Counted from the first letter of the stretch, positions 41,936 to 52,839 are shown. The stretch: 64,000 nucleotides of DNA from Prorocentrum cordatum (GCA_963575745.1 CAUYUJ010000714.1:371619-435618), one strand, 5' to 3'. Translations and numbers: made by a program. The notes: generated by a model not told the origin, from the sequence alone.

Positions 41936-43435
41936 AGGCGGGTTTCCCCCCCGATCTTTGGGCCCGAATTGTTGTCGCCAATCAAGGTTGAATGCAAGCT
42001 GCCGCTTCCCCCGTCTCGGCCCTTGCATTCCACTCCCGAATTTTAACCTTAAGTGTTCACGACGATGCCGCCGCACCTGCTTTTGCCCCTACCCCGCCAT
42101 CCAAACTTGGGGGCCTTCCTCCGCTGACATCCGTTACCTCTTCCCCGGATGCACACGAAGACGGCGCGTCGATTCGAGCTGCACCCCAAATCAGCAGAGC
42201 CTTGGACGCTTTAGGCGTAGGCGTACGACCTTTGACCAGCTCATGGCCCAACCAATTTAGGCCCATGCCTTGAACGAACTCCAAACGCTCACCTGATCCC
42301 ATTGCGACGACCCTGGGCGGGAAGCGCCCGAGAACGCGATTGCATGTCTTGACCCTCCAACCGCCGCCCCACCAATTCCGACTCCAGCGCCACATCGAGC
42401 CGACATGGACATTTTCTTTACTAGAACCATCTGCCGCAATGAGCGTAAGCTTTTTACTAAGTTTGCTGCGTGGCAATGCTATGGGCGATTCACGCAATGA
42501 TATTATTGAGTTTATCTTGAACCACCAACGTGCTGGAGCCCTTCATTTGGGCTGCAACTAGGGATGCTATATGTTATCCTGTTCGTGATTGGCTCTATGT
42601 CGCCATTTGTGGGCTTGGGCCGAATACGCGCATCATTGACCAAACGCTTACACCAAAAATAATACGGTGTGTGTTTCTACAATAATTCCGGCCATTCTTC
42701 CGAGAAGTGCGGGTTTCTAGTGCAAATGGGATGTTCCAAAGGTTACGTAACGAAAGCATTGCCGACACGTTTTCGCAAATATTGTGACTAAACATGTTCT
42801 TTTACATCATCAACAGAACATGTCAAACATCAGCGGAATACACGGTTTTAAATGTATTTTTCGTTGCAACCACACATTTTCTACTTGAGTACATTTTTTC
42901 ACAAATTTCCAGACGTCCGACAATGATTATTCCGTATGGGGAAATGAAACCCACCTTTTACACTTCCTCTTGGACGTTGACTAGCTCCGAAACCGCCTAC
43001 CATAAACTCATCCAAAACGATTGCCGCAACAACAAGACATTGGCTTCGCCATTACTTCCCGTGCCTTTCGGCACTCGAATTAAATATGTCGCACGAACTT
43101 ATTCCTACAAATGCCGCGTATAGATGGAATTTAGATCGTATTCCGCTCGGCGCAAAACGCCATGAAATTCAGGATCGTATTCCACTTTACCGATGGTCCT
43201 TCGTCAATGTGCCGTTCATGTGACAATGACGATATTCATTCAAAAAATATTATCTGCCGACCTACAAAATACACGCGGACCGACCACTTTGGATACCGTT
43301 TGGGAAGCATTTCGGGGATTACGGATCGTTTTCCGGGAATGTGCGAAGGACAAAAGACAAATTACGCGATTAATTATGAAGTGCTTAAATCTAGTTTGAT
43401 TTGGATTTCGTTTCGCACCGAAGGCCCATGTACAT
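41936..43435. other. Lower-GC region without recognisable gene
   Basis: From about 42430 to 43430 the sequence is visibly more AT-rich than the rest of the window and free of simple repeats. Short frames on both strands, none recognised. A repeat of ATCGTATTCC(A/G)CT is at 43135 and 43174. Confidence 0.4.
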
Positions 43436-43452
43436 TCTCCCACACACACTCA

Positions 43453-43498
<46 letters not shown>

Positions 43499-43500
43499 CG
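43436..43500. repeat. CA microsatellite
   Basis: About 25 CA units (ACACACACAC) with CG interruptions. Confidence 0.9.
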
Positions 43501-43584
43501 CCGACATGCATATACACAAATATGCGTACGCACACGCACATTCGAACTATTTTACGTGCTTGCCTTTTGTTAGTGAAAATCTCG

Positions 43585-43735
43585 TGCGTGTTAACATTGT
43601 TTCGTTATTGAAACGATGGCGCTTGTTACCGAAAGGGTTGTGCTTGCAATTGAAATTTGTCACACTTCTTTCTGAAACGGGTCGTTTTGTTATTGAAACG
43701 TTCGCGCTTGTGGTTGAAATTGAAACGTTGGTTTT
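43585..43735 (+). repeat. 21-bp TTATTGAAACG minisatellite, degenerate
   Basis: Irregular units such as GTTATTGAAACGTTCGCGCT and GTTACCGAAAGGGTTGTGCT. It matches the unit of the inverted arrays at 47640-47891. Confidence 0.75.
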
Positions 43736-43879
43736 ATTTCTGTTTTTTTTGTTTTGTTTTTTTTTGTTCCCCCCCCCAAAGGCAGCGGCGGAGACGACGG
43801 TGACAGCGGGGTGAAACAAGAGAACATTAAAGGCCCGAAAACCGTTTAAAACGAGGGCCAGCGGGGCGGCTAAGCAGCG

Positions 43880-43950
43880 TCAAAGGAGGAGGAGGAGGAG
43901 GAGGAGGAGGAGGAGGAGGAGGAGGAGGAGGAGGAGGAGGAGGAGGAGGA
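43880..43950. repeat. GGA trinucleotide array
   Basis: About 24 GGA units. Confidence 0.92.
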
Positions 43951-43959
43951 CGGGGAAGA

Positions 43960-44205
43960 TCACACCACCTCAAGCTCGGCAAGTGGGCATGCCGGCTCAA
44001 GTGGTGTGTGTGGCAAGTCCCCTCCTGGGCGTAAAATTGACCTTGCCACCGCCCGTTGCAAAGCTACCCCTAAGATGCCCGCCCATCTGTGGAGCAGCCC
44101 CAACGCTAAACCCTTGCGAAGGTTAGCATCAATGCCTCGGGTATGTTCTGTGGCAAGCGCCGGGAGGAGCTCGGCAGCTTGCGTACCAAAGCGTCCGTAC
44201 CAAAG
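43960..44205 (-). pseudogene. C-terminal remnant of a non-LTR retrotransposon protein (minus strand)
   Basis: The minus frame reads FGTQAAELLPALATEH, then ALGLLHRWAGILGVALQRAV, then GGDLPHTPLEP. The plus-strand segment at 49418-49620 encodes a clearly homologous peptide (FGRQAAELLPILARER, ALGLLHQWAGLLGVALQKAA, GDLPRTQL). Conservation at the protein level between diverged DNA copies means the segment was once coding. The pattern of ...RW.G.L.VA.QRA.A.S.L is what I expect at the C terminus of R2-like reverse transcriptase proteins of dinoflagellates. The remnant begins right beside the hairpin at 44208. Confidence 0.5.
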
Positions 44206-44207
44206 CG

Positions 44208-44248
44208 TCCATAATAGACCCAATTTCTGAAATTGGGTCTATTATGGA
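44208..44248. repeat. Perfect 19-bp hairpin
   Basis: Arms 44208-44226 and 44230-44248 (TCCATAATAGACCCAATTT and its complement) with a CTG loop. Just before it the word GTACCAAAGCGTCC is duplicated (44183 and 44197). No T tract follows, and it is not a bacterial terminator context. Confidence 0.9.
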
Positions 44249-44536
44249 AACCGTTGGTGCCGGCACGCCGTTTGGAGGGTAGAGAGTTGAGGTAAGTCCG
44301 TCAGTTTCTCGCCGTATTCATCATTGCGATCGAGGCTCAAGTGTTTGACGGAGAATCTCCAAGAATTATTTGGCCAGCGTTTTCGAATCTTTTTGCTGTA
44401 GTAAGCACGAAACCAATAACGTCAACAGACCGTCACCAGACACTGTGTGACTGCCACATGCGTGCGCACTTGTGAGGGAGAGAGTGAGATGAGATTTTGG
44501 GGCGGCTGCGGTCGCCGAGGGGAGCTGATTTTCATA
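44249..44536. other. Unassigned spacer
   Basis: Nothing recognised between the hairpin and the foldback element. Confidence 0.4.
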
Positions 44537-45353
44537 GCGACGTCGGTCTCGTTTAATTCGAGGGCGGTTTTTGTGGGGCGGGCGTGCTGACGTGCAAGCA
44601 AAGGAAGGAGGGGTGCGATGAGGAGGGCATGCATGAGGATGATGATGATGATTATGGGGCTCAGGAGGCGGATTCGGGGAGTAAGTGTCATAAGGATGCC
44701 GTTCTGGTTTTATTCGGGCGCGGCTCCTCCAAGGCAGACATTTTGTCGTCAGGAAAGGCTTGATGATGAGGGCGTGCAGGGTATGAGGAATAAGAGTGGT
44801 GTTGAGGAAGCGGATGAAACGAGGGCCAGCGGGAGATTAGGGATAGGAGGGGGAGGAGGATGGGAGAGGAAATCAAAGGTGGAGCCGAAGTGGCAACACG
44901 ACGGCCCGAACCCATCGTAAGACGGCCCAGCCAGCTCCAGCAGGTTCCGAGATCTCCCCCAAATGCCCCAGGAGACCTGAAGAACTCCCCATGCGACTCC
45001 CTAAGTGACCTGCAGCGAGTTCTGTTTCCATCCTTCCCCCCTCCTCTCTCCTTCTCCTTCCCCCCTTCCCCCGCCGGCCCCTCGTCTTCATTCGCATGAC
45101 CAACCCCATCCCTATCATCCATCACCCCCTCCCACCCTCATCATCGCATCTCCACTTCCCCTCTACATCATAATGTCTGCTCCGGAAAAAGCCGCCCCCG
45201 AATAAAACCAGAACAACGTTCTTATGATAATCACTCCGCCGATCCGCATAATCATCCCCATTCATGCCCGCCTCATCTCACCCCTCCTTTCCCTCTACGT
45301 CAGCATGCCCGCCCCAGAAAAGCCGCACCCGAATTAAACCAGACCGACGTCGC
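44537..45353. mobile_element. Foldback element with ~290-bp terminal inverted repeats
   Basis: The left end GCGACGTCGGTCTCGTTTAA and the right end (reverse complement GCGACGTCGGTCTGGTTTAA) start inverted repeats that can be followed for about 290 bases each (44537-44840 and 45070-45353) with scattered mismatches. The ~230-base centre has no coding motif. This structure is that of a non-autonomous foldback or long-TIR MITE. A second, truncated copy is at 48188-48735. The similarity between the two loci continues past the right TIR (45354-45500 against 48187-48045), so the true element could be longer. Confidence 0.75.
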
Positions 45354-45910
45354 CCCTCCCTCCTCCTCCTGCTCCTCCTCCTGCTTTTGTAGACGAGGGG
45401 CTACTCGCGCGTCTGTTCACTCATCCTCCCGCATTATTATTGCCTCTTGTCTTGCGTTTGCCTTTCGTTGCTTCTTCCTTACGTCCCTAGGAAGAAGGAG
45501 AATCAAGGAGGAGGAGGAGCACATACAATAAGATGAAGAAGGAAGACGACAAGCGAAGAGGAAGGTCAGGAGCAACACGAGAAGGATTCGGAGCAAGATA
45601 GGGAGGGGGGACGTGAAAAATCCAGGAGAAAAAATATTCCGACGGAAGAACCCCACATAAGAATCCTCTGGGCGAATCTGGAAAAAGCCATCACCGTCGT
45701 CCTCGTGGTTGGTGAGGCGTCCTGGCTGTCTCTTCTGCGTATATTTCCTCTCGCCTTGGCGCGGGCCCCCCTTCCACTCTTTACGTTGTCCCCATCCTCG
45801 CCCCCCTGTTTGTTCCGCGCCCCGCCACCTCCTCCCCTTCCTGTTGCATGAGCGCGCATGTCGATGTTCCTCGGCGCCGTCGCCGCCACGGCCAGCAAAG
45901 GCGCGTTCTC
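45354..45910. other. Shared flank and unassigned sequence
   Basis: 45354-45500 (GGGGCTACTCGCGCGTCTGT, GCCTTTCGTTGCTTCTTCCT) is repeated inverted at 48045-48187. At 45627-45655 is AAATATTCCGACGGAAGAAC followed by CCCCACATAAGAATC, resembling 34984-35015. Otherwise nothing recognised. Confidence 0.5.
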
Positions 45911-45924
45911 TACTGGTCACGTCG

Positions 45925-46030
45925 CGCAGCCGTTGGGACAACCCCGCGGGCCAGGCTGTCGGGACAACCCCGCGAGCCGTTGGCGCGCAAGACCAAGCCG
46001 TTGGGACAACCCCGCGGGCTTCGAGCGAGG
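45925..46030 (+). repeat. TTGGGACAACCCCGCGGG short repeat
   Basis: Three imperfect copies at about 45933, 45957 and 46001. They lie just downstream (in minus orientation) of the helicase remnant. Confidence 0.75.
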
Positions 46031-46041
46031 CGCAGCCGCGC

Positions 46042-46575
46042 TCAGGCGGAAGGCAGCACGAAGCCCAGCTCTGCCGCGAGCTGCTTCGCCTCCGCCCTGG
46101 ACAAACCGCTCTCTTGTCGAACTCCAGGAGCGCCTTCCGCAGGGACGCCGGCGGCCCGCACTCCAGGAACTCTCGCGGCGGCGGCCGCAGGATCAGCATG
46201 TTCCGCATGCGCGTGGCGCGGGAGAACATGACGTAGAGGTGCAGCCACCACAGTTCGTCCGACATGCCCGTGCGGCCAGCGTCCTCGTCTCTCGCGCAGT
46301 CGATGGTGACGCCCTTGCGCAGCGTCTGGCCCTGCGACAGCGTGGAGGTCAGGTAGGACGCGTGCGCCAGGGTGAACCCCGAGCGGCGCACGCTGTGCGC
46401 CCCCGAGCTCTGCCATGTGAACTCCCTTTCGCGGGGCCTGAACATCAGCAAGCTCCGCGCCCGCGCCTCGGCCTGGCCGTCGTCGTCGGCGCCTTCGGCG
46501 CCCTGTCGCAGCACTTCGGCGACCTCCTGGTAGATCGGAGACTCCTTGAAGCCGTGCACCTGCAGCCAGATTCCT
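46042..46575 (-). pseudogene. Helicase C-terminal exon (PIF1/RecD-like), frameshifted
   Basis: Reading down the minus strand: LQVHGFKESPIYQEV, then RRSGFTLAHASYLTSTLSQG, TLRKGVTIDC, DELWWLHLYVMFSRAT, NMLILRPPPREFLECGPP and LRKALLEFDK. The SQG.T...V.ID and YVMFSRA motifs are the C-terminal signature of superfamily 1 helicases of the PIF1/RecD kind, and the RPP..FLE.GPP tail is what I know from dinoflagellate versions. After LLEFDK the expected ending (LSRAEAKQLAAELGFVLPSA, stop at 46042-46044) lies in a different frame, so a single-base indel at about 46130 or a sequencing error must be assumed. Upstream the exon is cut by the 160-bp satellite at about 46575; no ATP-binding part is present. 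Confidence 0.6.
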
Positions 46576-47290
46576 GACCCGCTCGGATTACCAACATGAT
46601 CTGCGGGCCCCATAGGGAGGGGGCTCCCGCCTGAGACTTCCTCGCAGTTCACTCACAGACGAGGCTCCCGCCTGAGACTTCCTCCATATTCAGGCTTGAG
46701 GAGCCCAAAATTGACGACAGTTACAAGATTCCGATGGCCCGCTCGGATTACCAACATGATTTGCGGGCCCCATAGGGAGGGGCTCCCGCCTGAGACTTCC
46801 TCACAATTCACTCACAAACGAGGCTCCCGCCTGAGACATCCTCCAAATTCAGGCTTGACGAGCCCAACAGTGACGACAGTTACAAGTTTCCGATGACCCG
46901 CTCGGATTACCAACATGATCTGCGGGCCCCATAGGGAGGGGGCTCCCGCTTGAGCCTTCCTCAGAATTCACTCACAGACGAGGCTCCCGCCTGAGACTTC
47001 CTCCAAATTCAGGCTTGAGGAGCCCAAAAGTGATGACGGTTACAGGATTCCGATGACCCGCTCGGATTACCAACATGATCTGCGGGCCCCATAGGGAGGG
47101 AGCTCCCGCCTGAGACGTCCTCCCAATTCACTCACAGACGAGGTTCCCGCCTGAGACTTCCTCCATATTCAGGCCTGGGGAGCCCAAAAGTGACGACAGT
47201 TTCAGGTTCCGATGACCCGCTCGGATTACCAACATGATCTGCGGGCCCCATAGGGAGGGGGCTCCCGCCTGAGACTTCCTCACAATTTAC
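46570..47290 (+). repeat. 160-bp satellite, array 2 (about five units)
   Basis: CATGATCTGCGGGCCCCATA or its variant occurs at about 46594, 46755, 46915, 47075 and 47234. Units differ more from each other than in array 1 and use TTACCAACATGAT instead of TTAGTAACATGAT, so the two arrays have diverged. As in array 1, the satellite ends at a GAT microsatellite. Confidence 0.94.
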
Positions 47291-47294
47291 TCAA

Positions 47295-47545
47295 CGATGA
47301 TGAGGATGAGGATGGTGAGTGGTGGTGAAGATGAGTGGTGAAGAGGATGATGATTGATTGGTGAGTGGTGGTGGCGATGATGATGTTTGAATGAGGATGA
47401 TGCCGATGATGATGATGATGATTATGATGTTCGTGAGCGTGTGAGAGAGTGCGAGTGATGATGATGATGAGTATGTGAGTGACTAAGCATGTGAGAGAGC
47501 ACCATCGATGATGCTGATGAGGTTGATGATGAGAGAGTGTGAGTG
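47295..47545 (+). repeat. Degenerate GAT array capping satellite array 2
   Basis: GATGATGAGGATG with GTGAGTGG interruptions, followed at 47600 by CCCCACTTTTGATGTGGGG, a variant of the stem-loop at 37752. Confidence 0.85.
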
Positions 47546-47639
47546 AGTGTGAGTGGGTGTGTGTGTGTTCCTGTTCCTGCGCGGGGTGTCCAGAGAGAGC
47601 CCCACTTTTGATGTGGGGAAAAAGGAGGAAGAATAAGAG

Positions 47640-47891
47640 GTATTGCTTATTATTGAAACGGTTTGGCTTGTTACTGAAACGGTTTTGCTTGTTAGTGAAA
47701 ACGGTGGTTCTTGTTATTGAAACGGGTGTTTTGCTTTTGAAACTAAATGAAACCGCTGCTTCCCCCCCTTCACCACATTCGACAACAACGGTTTCAATCT
47801 GAAACAAACCGTTTCAATAACAAGCAAAACCGTTTCAATAAGAAGCAAAACCGTTTCAGTAACAAGCACAACTGTTTTAGTAACAAGCAAA
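47640..47891. repeat. Inverted pair of 21-bp minisatellite arrays
   Basis: 47641-47753 holds about five units of TTATTGAAACGGTTTTGCTT type. After a 35-base non-repetitive spacer, 47785-47891 holds about five units of the reverse complement (CCGTTTCAATAACAAGCAAA). The two arrays can pair over roughly 100 bases as an RNA or cruciform. Confidence 0.9.
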
Positions 47892-48187
47892 ACCTCCTCT
47901 TCCTCCCTCCCTCTCACTGGATCTTTCACGCCCCCTCTCCCTATCCTGCTCAGAATCCCTCTCGTCCTGCTCCTAACCTTCCTCTTCGATTGTCGTCCTC
48001 CCTTTTCATCTTCCTCTATGTCCTCCTCCTCCTCCTTGCTTCTCCTTCCCTTCCTAGGGACGTAAAGAAGAAGCAACGAAAGGCAAACGCAAGACAAGAG
48101 GCAAGAAGAATGCGGGAAGATGAGTGAACAGACGCGCGAGTAGCCCCTCGTCTACAAAAGCAGGAGGAGGGGCAAGAGGAGGGAGGG
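47892..48187. other. CTC-rich spacer and shared flank of the foldback element
   Basis: Contains the inverted copy of 45354-45500. Confidence 0.5.
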
Positions 48188-48735
48188 GCGACGTCGGTCT
48201 GGTTTAATTCGGGTGCGGCTTTTCTGGGGCGGGCATGCTGACGTAGAGGGAAAGGAGGGGTGAGATGAGGAGGGCATGAATGGGGATAGTGATGCGGACC
48301 GGGGGAGTGGTTATCATAAGAACGTTGTTCTGGTTTTATTTGGGAGCGGCTTTTTCCAGAGCAGACATTATGATGTAGAGGGGAAATGGAGATGCGATGA
48401 TGAGGGCGGGAGGAGGTGATGATAGGGATGGGGTTGGTCATGCGAATGAAGACGAGGGCCCGGCGGGGGGGGGGAGGAGAAGGAGACAGGAGGGGGGAAA
48501 GATGGAAGCAAAACTCGCTGCAGGTCATTTAGGGAGTTCGAAGGAGAGATCTTCAGGCCTCCTGTGGCATTTGGGGGAGATTTCGGAACCTGCTGGAACT
48601 GGCTGGGCCGTCTTACGATGGGCTTAGGGCGTCGTGTTGCCACTTCGGCTCCACCTTTGATTTCCTCTCCCATCCTCCTCCCCCTCCTATCCCTAATCTC
48701 TCCCTCCCTCCGCTGGCCCTCGTTTCCTGAACCAC
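48188..48735. mobile_element. Foldback element, truncated second copy
   Basis: Starts with GCGACGTCGGTCTGGTTTAA. The centre (TGCAGGTCATTTAGGGAGTT ... CTTCGGCTCCACCTTTGATT) is the reverse complement of 44860-45015. The second inverted repeat is cut at about 48735, where remnant coding sequence begins. Confidence 0.75.
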
Positions 48736-49640
48736 CTGATGCGGAATTTACCCCCGACCGGGTCATGCACCTTGCGATTACGCACGATACTACCATCTTC
48801 CATGCCTTCCGGGAACTGTTCGGCCTGCCGAGTCGAGTCGAATGGGATAATCATCTACACGGCATTGGTTTCGGTCGACACATGGGTCTTTCAAGCAAAC
48901 TTTTCACTCCGGTTAGGGGCATGGGTCTCCGTAGCTCAGAACGCATTGCCGCAGCAGCATATTGGAGCAATTGAGCCAATGTCTTACCAGAATGGGTGAC
49001 ATAATTTCCTGCCTGGGGCAAGCATATACTTTTCCACCTTACTGCAATACGCGCCGGTGTACATCAAGGCCCGAGGTGATTGGGAACACCTGTGAAACAC
49101 AAGGGCGGACGGAACGACACCGAGAGCCGCGCTTACGGGTGACTGACAGCATGGGTGGCAAGCTCCGCGAGCTGGCATTGCCAAGCAAGAGGCGCAATGC
49201 GATATCAGCTCGGAAGAGCAGGGTGCACTCAAGCATGGGGCGATTCGCATCTTGATGGCTACTGAATTGCCCTACTTCCGATGGTTTGATTTTTGATTCT
49301 AAGACGCTTCAGTGTGCTATCCGCAGACGGCTTTGCATTACAATGACATTTGATTCCCCAGATCCAGCGGCTTAGGCTCGTTGCAATGTTGAAGTACAAA
49401 AGTGCACAGTCAATTCGGTAGACAAGCCGCGGAACTGCTCCCAATTTTAGCACGTGAGCGCACCTGGGACGCCGATGCGCTCATCCGCACAGGGTACTTA
49501 CTACGCCTTAGGCTTGCTTCATCAATGGGCTGGCTTATTAGGAGTGGCTCTACAAAAGGCGGCGGCTCGCACAATGCAAAGCCTTGCTGGCGACTTGCCG
49601 CGTACCCAGCTCACGCCACTCCTCCTTTTCCTCCTTTGCG
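48736..49640 (+). pseudogene. Decayed C-terminal half of a non-LTR retrotransposon protein
   Basis: Pieces occur in the order expected for R2-like reverse transcriptase proteins of dinoflagellates. First comes MGLRSSERIAAAAYWSN followed after a stop by ANVLPEW (48917-48998), then about 400 bases with stops in all frames, then FGRQAAELLPILARER (about 49417-49465) and, after a frameshift, ALGLLHQWAGLLGVALQKAA (about 49505-49565). The last part is homologous to the minus-strand remnant at 43960-44205. The many stops show an old, dead copy. Confidence 0.45.
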
Positions 49641-51468
49641 TCTGTTTAGCAGACCTTTTTTCTGCGCTCTCCGCTTTTTTTCGGCACTGCCGCTGCCCAT
49701 TTTCCTCTTGTCATCGTGTAAAAGAGATGGCTGATTTTCGCTGTTGCACACCCCGGCTGCCAAGTAGCATACCATTGACGAGTGAGTCTCATAATGTTCG
49801 CCGTCGCCCCCGTAGATGCGCAACTAGTCCAATCGCCCGCCCCCGCGCCATGCCCCAGCACCGCAATGAAGAACCAACCGAATCCTGCTCCACAACAACG
49901 AACACGAATGTGTCGATAGAGAGAGAGACTCAGAGGATGTAGACCGGGCCTTGGGAAGGTCGTAGAGAGTGCGGCGCCCGCAAGCCCTGAAAAATGAAAT
50001 TGCGACTCGTCCAACATGAAACTATTCGAAAAGAGTGTCAAACATGAAACGATTGTTTTTTGCTTTCGGCGCGCGCGCGGTCGGCGCTACTTCAATGCTG
50101 GCAAGTGGCTATTGGCCCACGTGGAGGGGTGCCCAAATTTCGGTAATGTCCTCCGAAAACGCGTTTTCTAATACGTGCCCGAACTATCGGCGCTTCGACT
50201 TCGAACGGCGTTTCAATTTATTTCAGGCCAGGCATGTAGGAGGCACGAGGTCGCGCGCAAAGTTGCGTTCACGAATGTGATACTATTTCTCTGCAATCTC
50301 CTCGTTGCATTGCCGCCCTCCGAATTCGTGAGTTACGTGAGGCCCCCTGCGCGCCGTATGTATTCGCTTGCGACGGCCGCATTCCGACGTTGCCTATCAA
50401 CGGCGGTTGGCCGCGCTCGCCAATCAGGAAAAAACGATCCGTTCTGCCAAATGCTTCGGGTATTTAATGTGGAAATTCATCAATGCCTCACTTCGGACTT
50501 TTTGTCTCGCCTCACCTCGGGATCCCCGGAAAGACGGTGCCCATTGTGCCGCCGTCCTAGTCACGAGAGGGTGGACCGGAATTCCGTCGATCTCCTCAAT
50601 CTTGATTTTTCTGTGCCCACTCCTTTCGCTCTCGTCTCTTTTTCCGACCTACTTTCCCCCAGCACTCATTGCATGACTTTCGGGCGTTCTGAGTCATCGC
50701 ATTTTGTATTCTTCACCTCCGGATGGTGGTTGTGGCGACTCCCAACCTTAACCATCTGTTGATGTATCTGACCTCACATATTTTGCATTCGTATTGTTTC
50801 CTGCTCTTCCCCATCTCGTTTTCTCAGCGAAGTGTGGTTGAACGCGCCTGTTTCGCATCCGGTTTTGCACGGTTGCACGTTGTTTGCTCGCAATGATAGT
50901 TCCCATCCATCTGGGGGAATTGTCGTTTGCGTAATGGACAGACCGCTTGTTGTCGTTTTCTCCTCTCTCCCTCGGCCGGGCTCGCTTGGATTTTAGTGCA
51001 TTGTGATGCTGGGCCATTGCTTGTGGTTTGCATGCGCCGCCGATCTATGGGGAAATTTACTCGATGGACCATTCTTCGTGCTGGATGGGGCAATTTACAA
51101 AAACAATGCGCTGGAACAGTTATACTTGGAGGTTTCAATGTGCGGGCTGTGGAATGGCGGATGGATAATGAGGAATCCTTTTCCTCTCGCGCTTGAGCCA
51201 AAGTGGCCCCACACCCAAGAGTCATGTACTTCATAATGCGATTGAACTGATCTGCCCTGAGCGGGCTTAGTTTTGCGTATTTACCCATGTAGCAACACTG
51301 ATCAAATATCCTGCGGCAATGGATGGCTAGTGCGGAGTCTCGGAAACAGTCGGGCCATCAACACAAATTAACAACATCACGCCTGAAGTGCGGAGACGGA
51401 GGCACAATTGCTCCGTTGGCACGCGCGCGGGTCGCACACATCCTCCCTAGCCTCAGCCCACCGCCATG
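49641..51468. other. Unassigned lower-GC region
   Basis: No simple repeats and no recognised gene. Composition is more balanced than elsewhere. The longest frame (50175-50762) has a hydrophobic stretch near residue 33 and a CPLCRRP motif, but nothing I can name. Confidence 0.35.
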
Positions 51469-52040
51469 TCAGTAACGACGTGAAGCGAGTCTTACACGAT
51501 ATGACAAAGCGTCCTTACGCGGCGGCTTGCACGGGCCGCCAGCGCGGCACGCTGCGTTGGACATGAGGGCGCCCACGCGCGACCTGACGCGGGCAACGTG
51601 CGCGCCAATGTCGGTGACGACGACCCCGTGTGTTTGCGCCGCCCATGTGCAGGTGGTCGGTCCGCGGGTCCAGGTGTGATGCGTTTCCTGAAGGCACGAA
51701 AGCAAAAAGGACTTCTGAGACCGCGGCCTTGCACCTGAGACTTCGAAGTGCGAGTGACAGCGTGGTGCGACGACCTTACGGGCCAAGCCGAGCAGACTCG
51801 AGACATCGGCATCGCCCGTCTCAAAAGTCCCGTTCCTGGGGTCCCGCTTGGAAGCGCACGAAGCTGGCTCCAGACAGCCAGGAAGAACAGCGCTCAGGGC
51901 TTGCTCAGGGGGTCCAGCAGCTGCTCCGCTGGGGACGCCCACCGGCCGCCGCGCCCTCCGTCATTCACCCCACGTCTGCACTGTGGCTGCCAGCCGCCGC
52001 CGCAGCCCGCGGCACGCAGGCCGCACGGCTGGCGCTTCAA
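51469..52040. other. GC-rich unassigned region with a minus-strand frame
   Basis: A 157-codon minus frame (51942-51469) is open and contains LQETHHTW and GVVVTDIGAHVARVRSRVGA, but I cannot match it to a family. Confidence 0.25.
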
Positions 52041-52054
52041 AAGGACGCCGCGGC

Positions 52055-52557
52055 CCTCCTCCTCCTCCCCCTCCTCCTCCTCCTGCTCCTCCTCCTCCTC
52101 CTCCCTCCTCCTCCTCCCTCCCCTCCCCTCCTCCTCCTCCTTATCCTCCTCCTCCTCCTCCTCCCTCCTCCCTCCTCCCCTCCTTCCTCCTCCTCCTCCT
52201 CCCTCCTCCTCCTCCTCCTCCCTCTCCTCCTCCCTCCTCCCTCTCCTCCCTCCTCCTCCTCCTCCTCCTCCCTCCTCCATCTCCTCTCTCCTCCTTTCCT
52301 TCTCCTCCTCCTCCTCCTCCTCCTCTCCTCCCCCATCCTCCTCCTCCTCTCCTCCCATCGTCCTCTCGTCCTCGTCCTCCCCCTCACTCGTCTCGTCCTC
52401 GTCCTCGTCCTCGTCCTTGTCCTCCTCCGTCCTCCTCGCTCCTCATCCTCCATCTCCTCCTTCCTCTCCCTCCTCCTCCTCTACCTACCTCCTCCGTCCC
52501 TCCCTCCCTCTCCTCCCTCCCTCCCTCCTTCCCTCCTGCTCCTCCTCCTGCTCCTCG

Positions 52558-52603
<46 letters not shown>

Positions 52604-52680
52604 CCTCCTCCTCCTCCTTGCTCCTCCTCCTCCTCCTCCTCCTCCTCCCTCCTTCTTCTTCCCTTCTCCCTCCTCCTTCC
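52055..52680. repeat. CTC/CCTCCT pyrimidine tract
   Basis: 600 bases, almost purely pyrimidine on the plus strand, with a CTCCTG hexamer run at 52556-52600. It directly precedes the decayed non-LTR retrotransposon. Leu/Pro/Ser-rich frames are artefacts. Confidence 0.93.
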
Positions 52681-52839
52681 TTCAAGCCACTTTGGCCCCA
52701 GCCTTTTGCCTGGGCAAAGCGCGTCAGCCTTTTACGTGGTGCTTGTAGGGCCCCAGCCGTTGTCCGATCATACTTTCTTTCTGCAATGTCCGAGAACAGT
52801 TTGGATAACCTAAGCGTTGGCTAAATCGACGCAGTCAAG

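Noticed and set aside
44208-44248. Rho-independent terminator
   Set aside because: Stem is AT-rich, no T tract follows, and no bacterial gene precedes it.
52055-52748. Long Leu/Pro/Ser-rich frames upstream of the LINE-like element
   Set aside because: They are translations of the pyrimidine tract.
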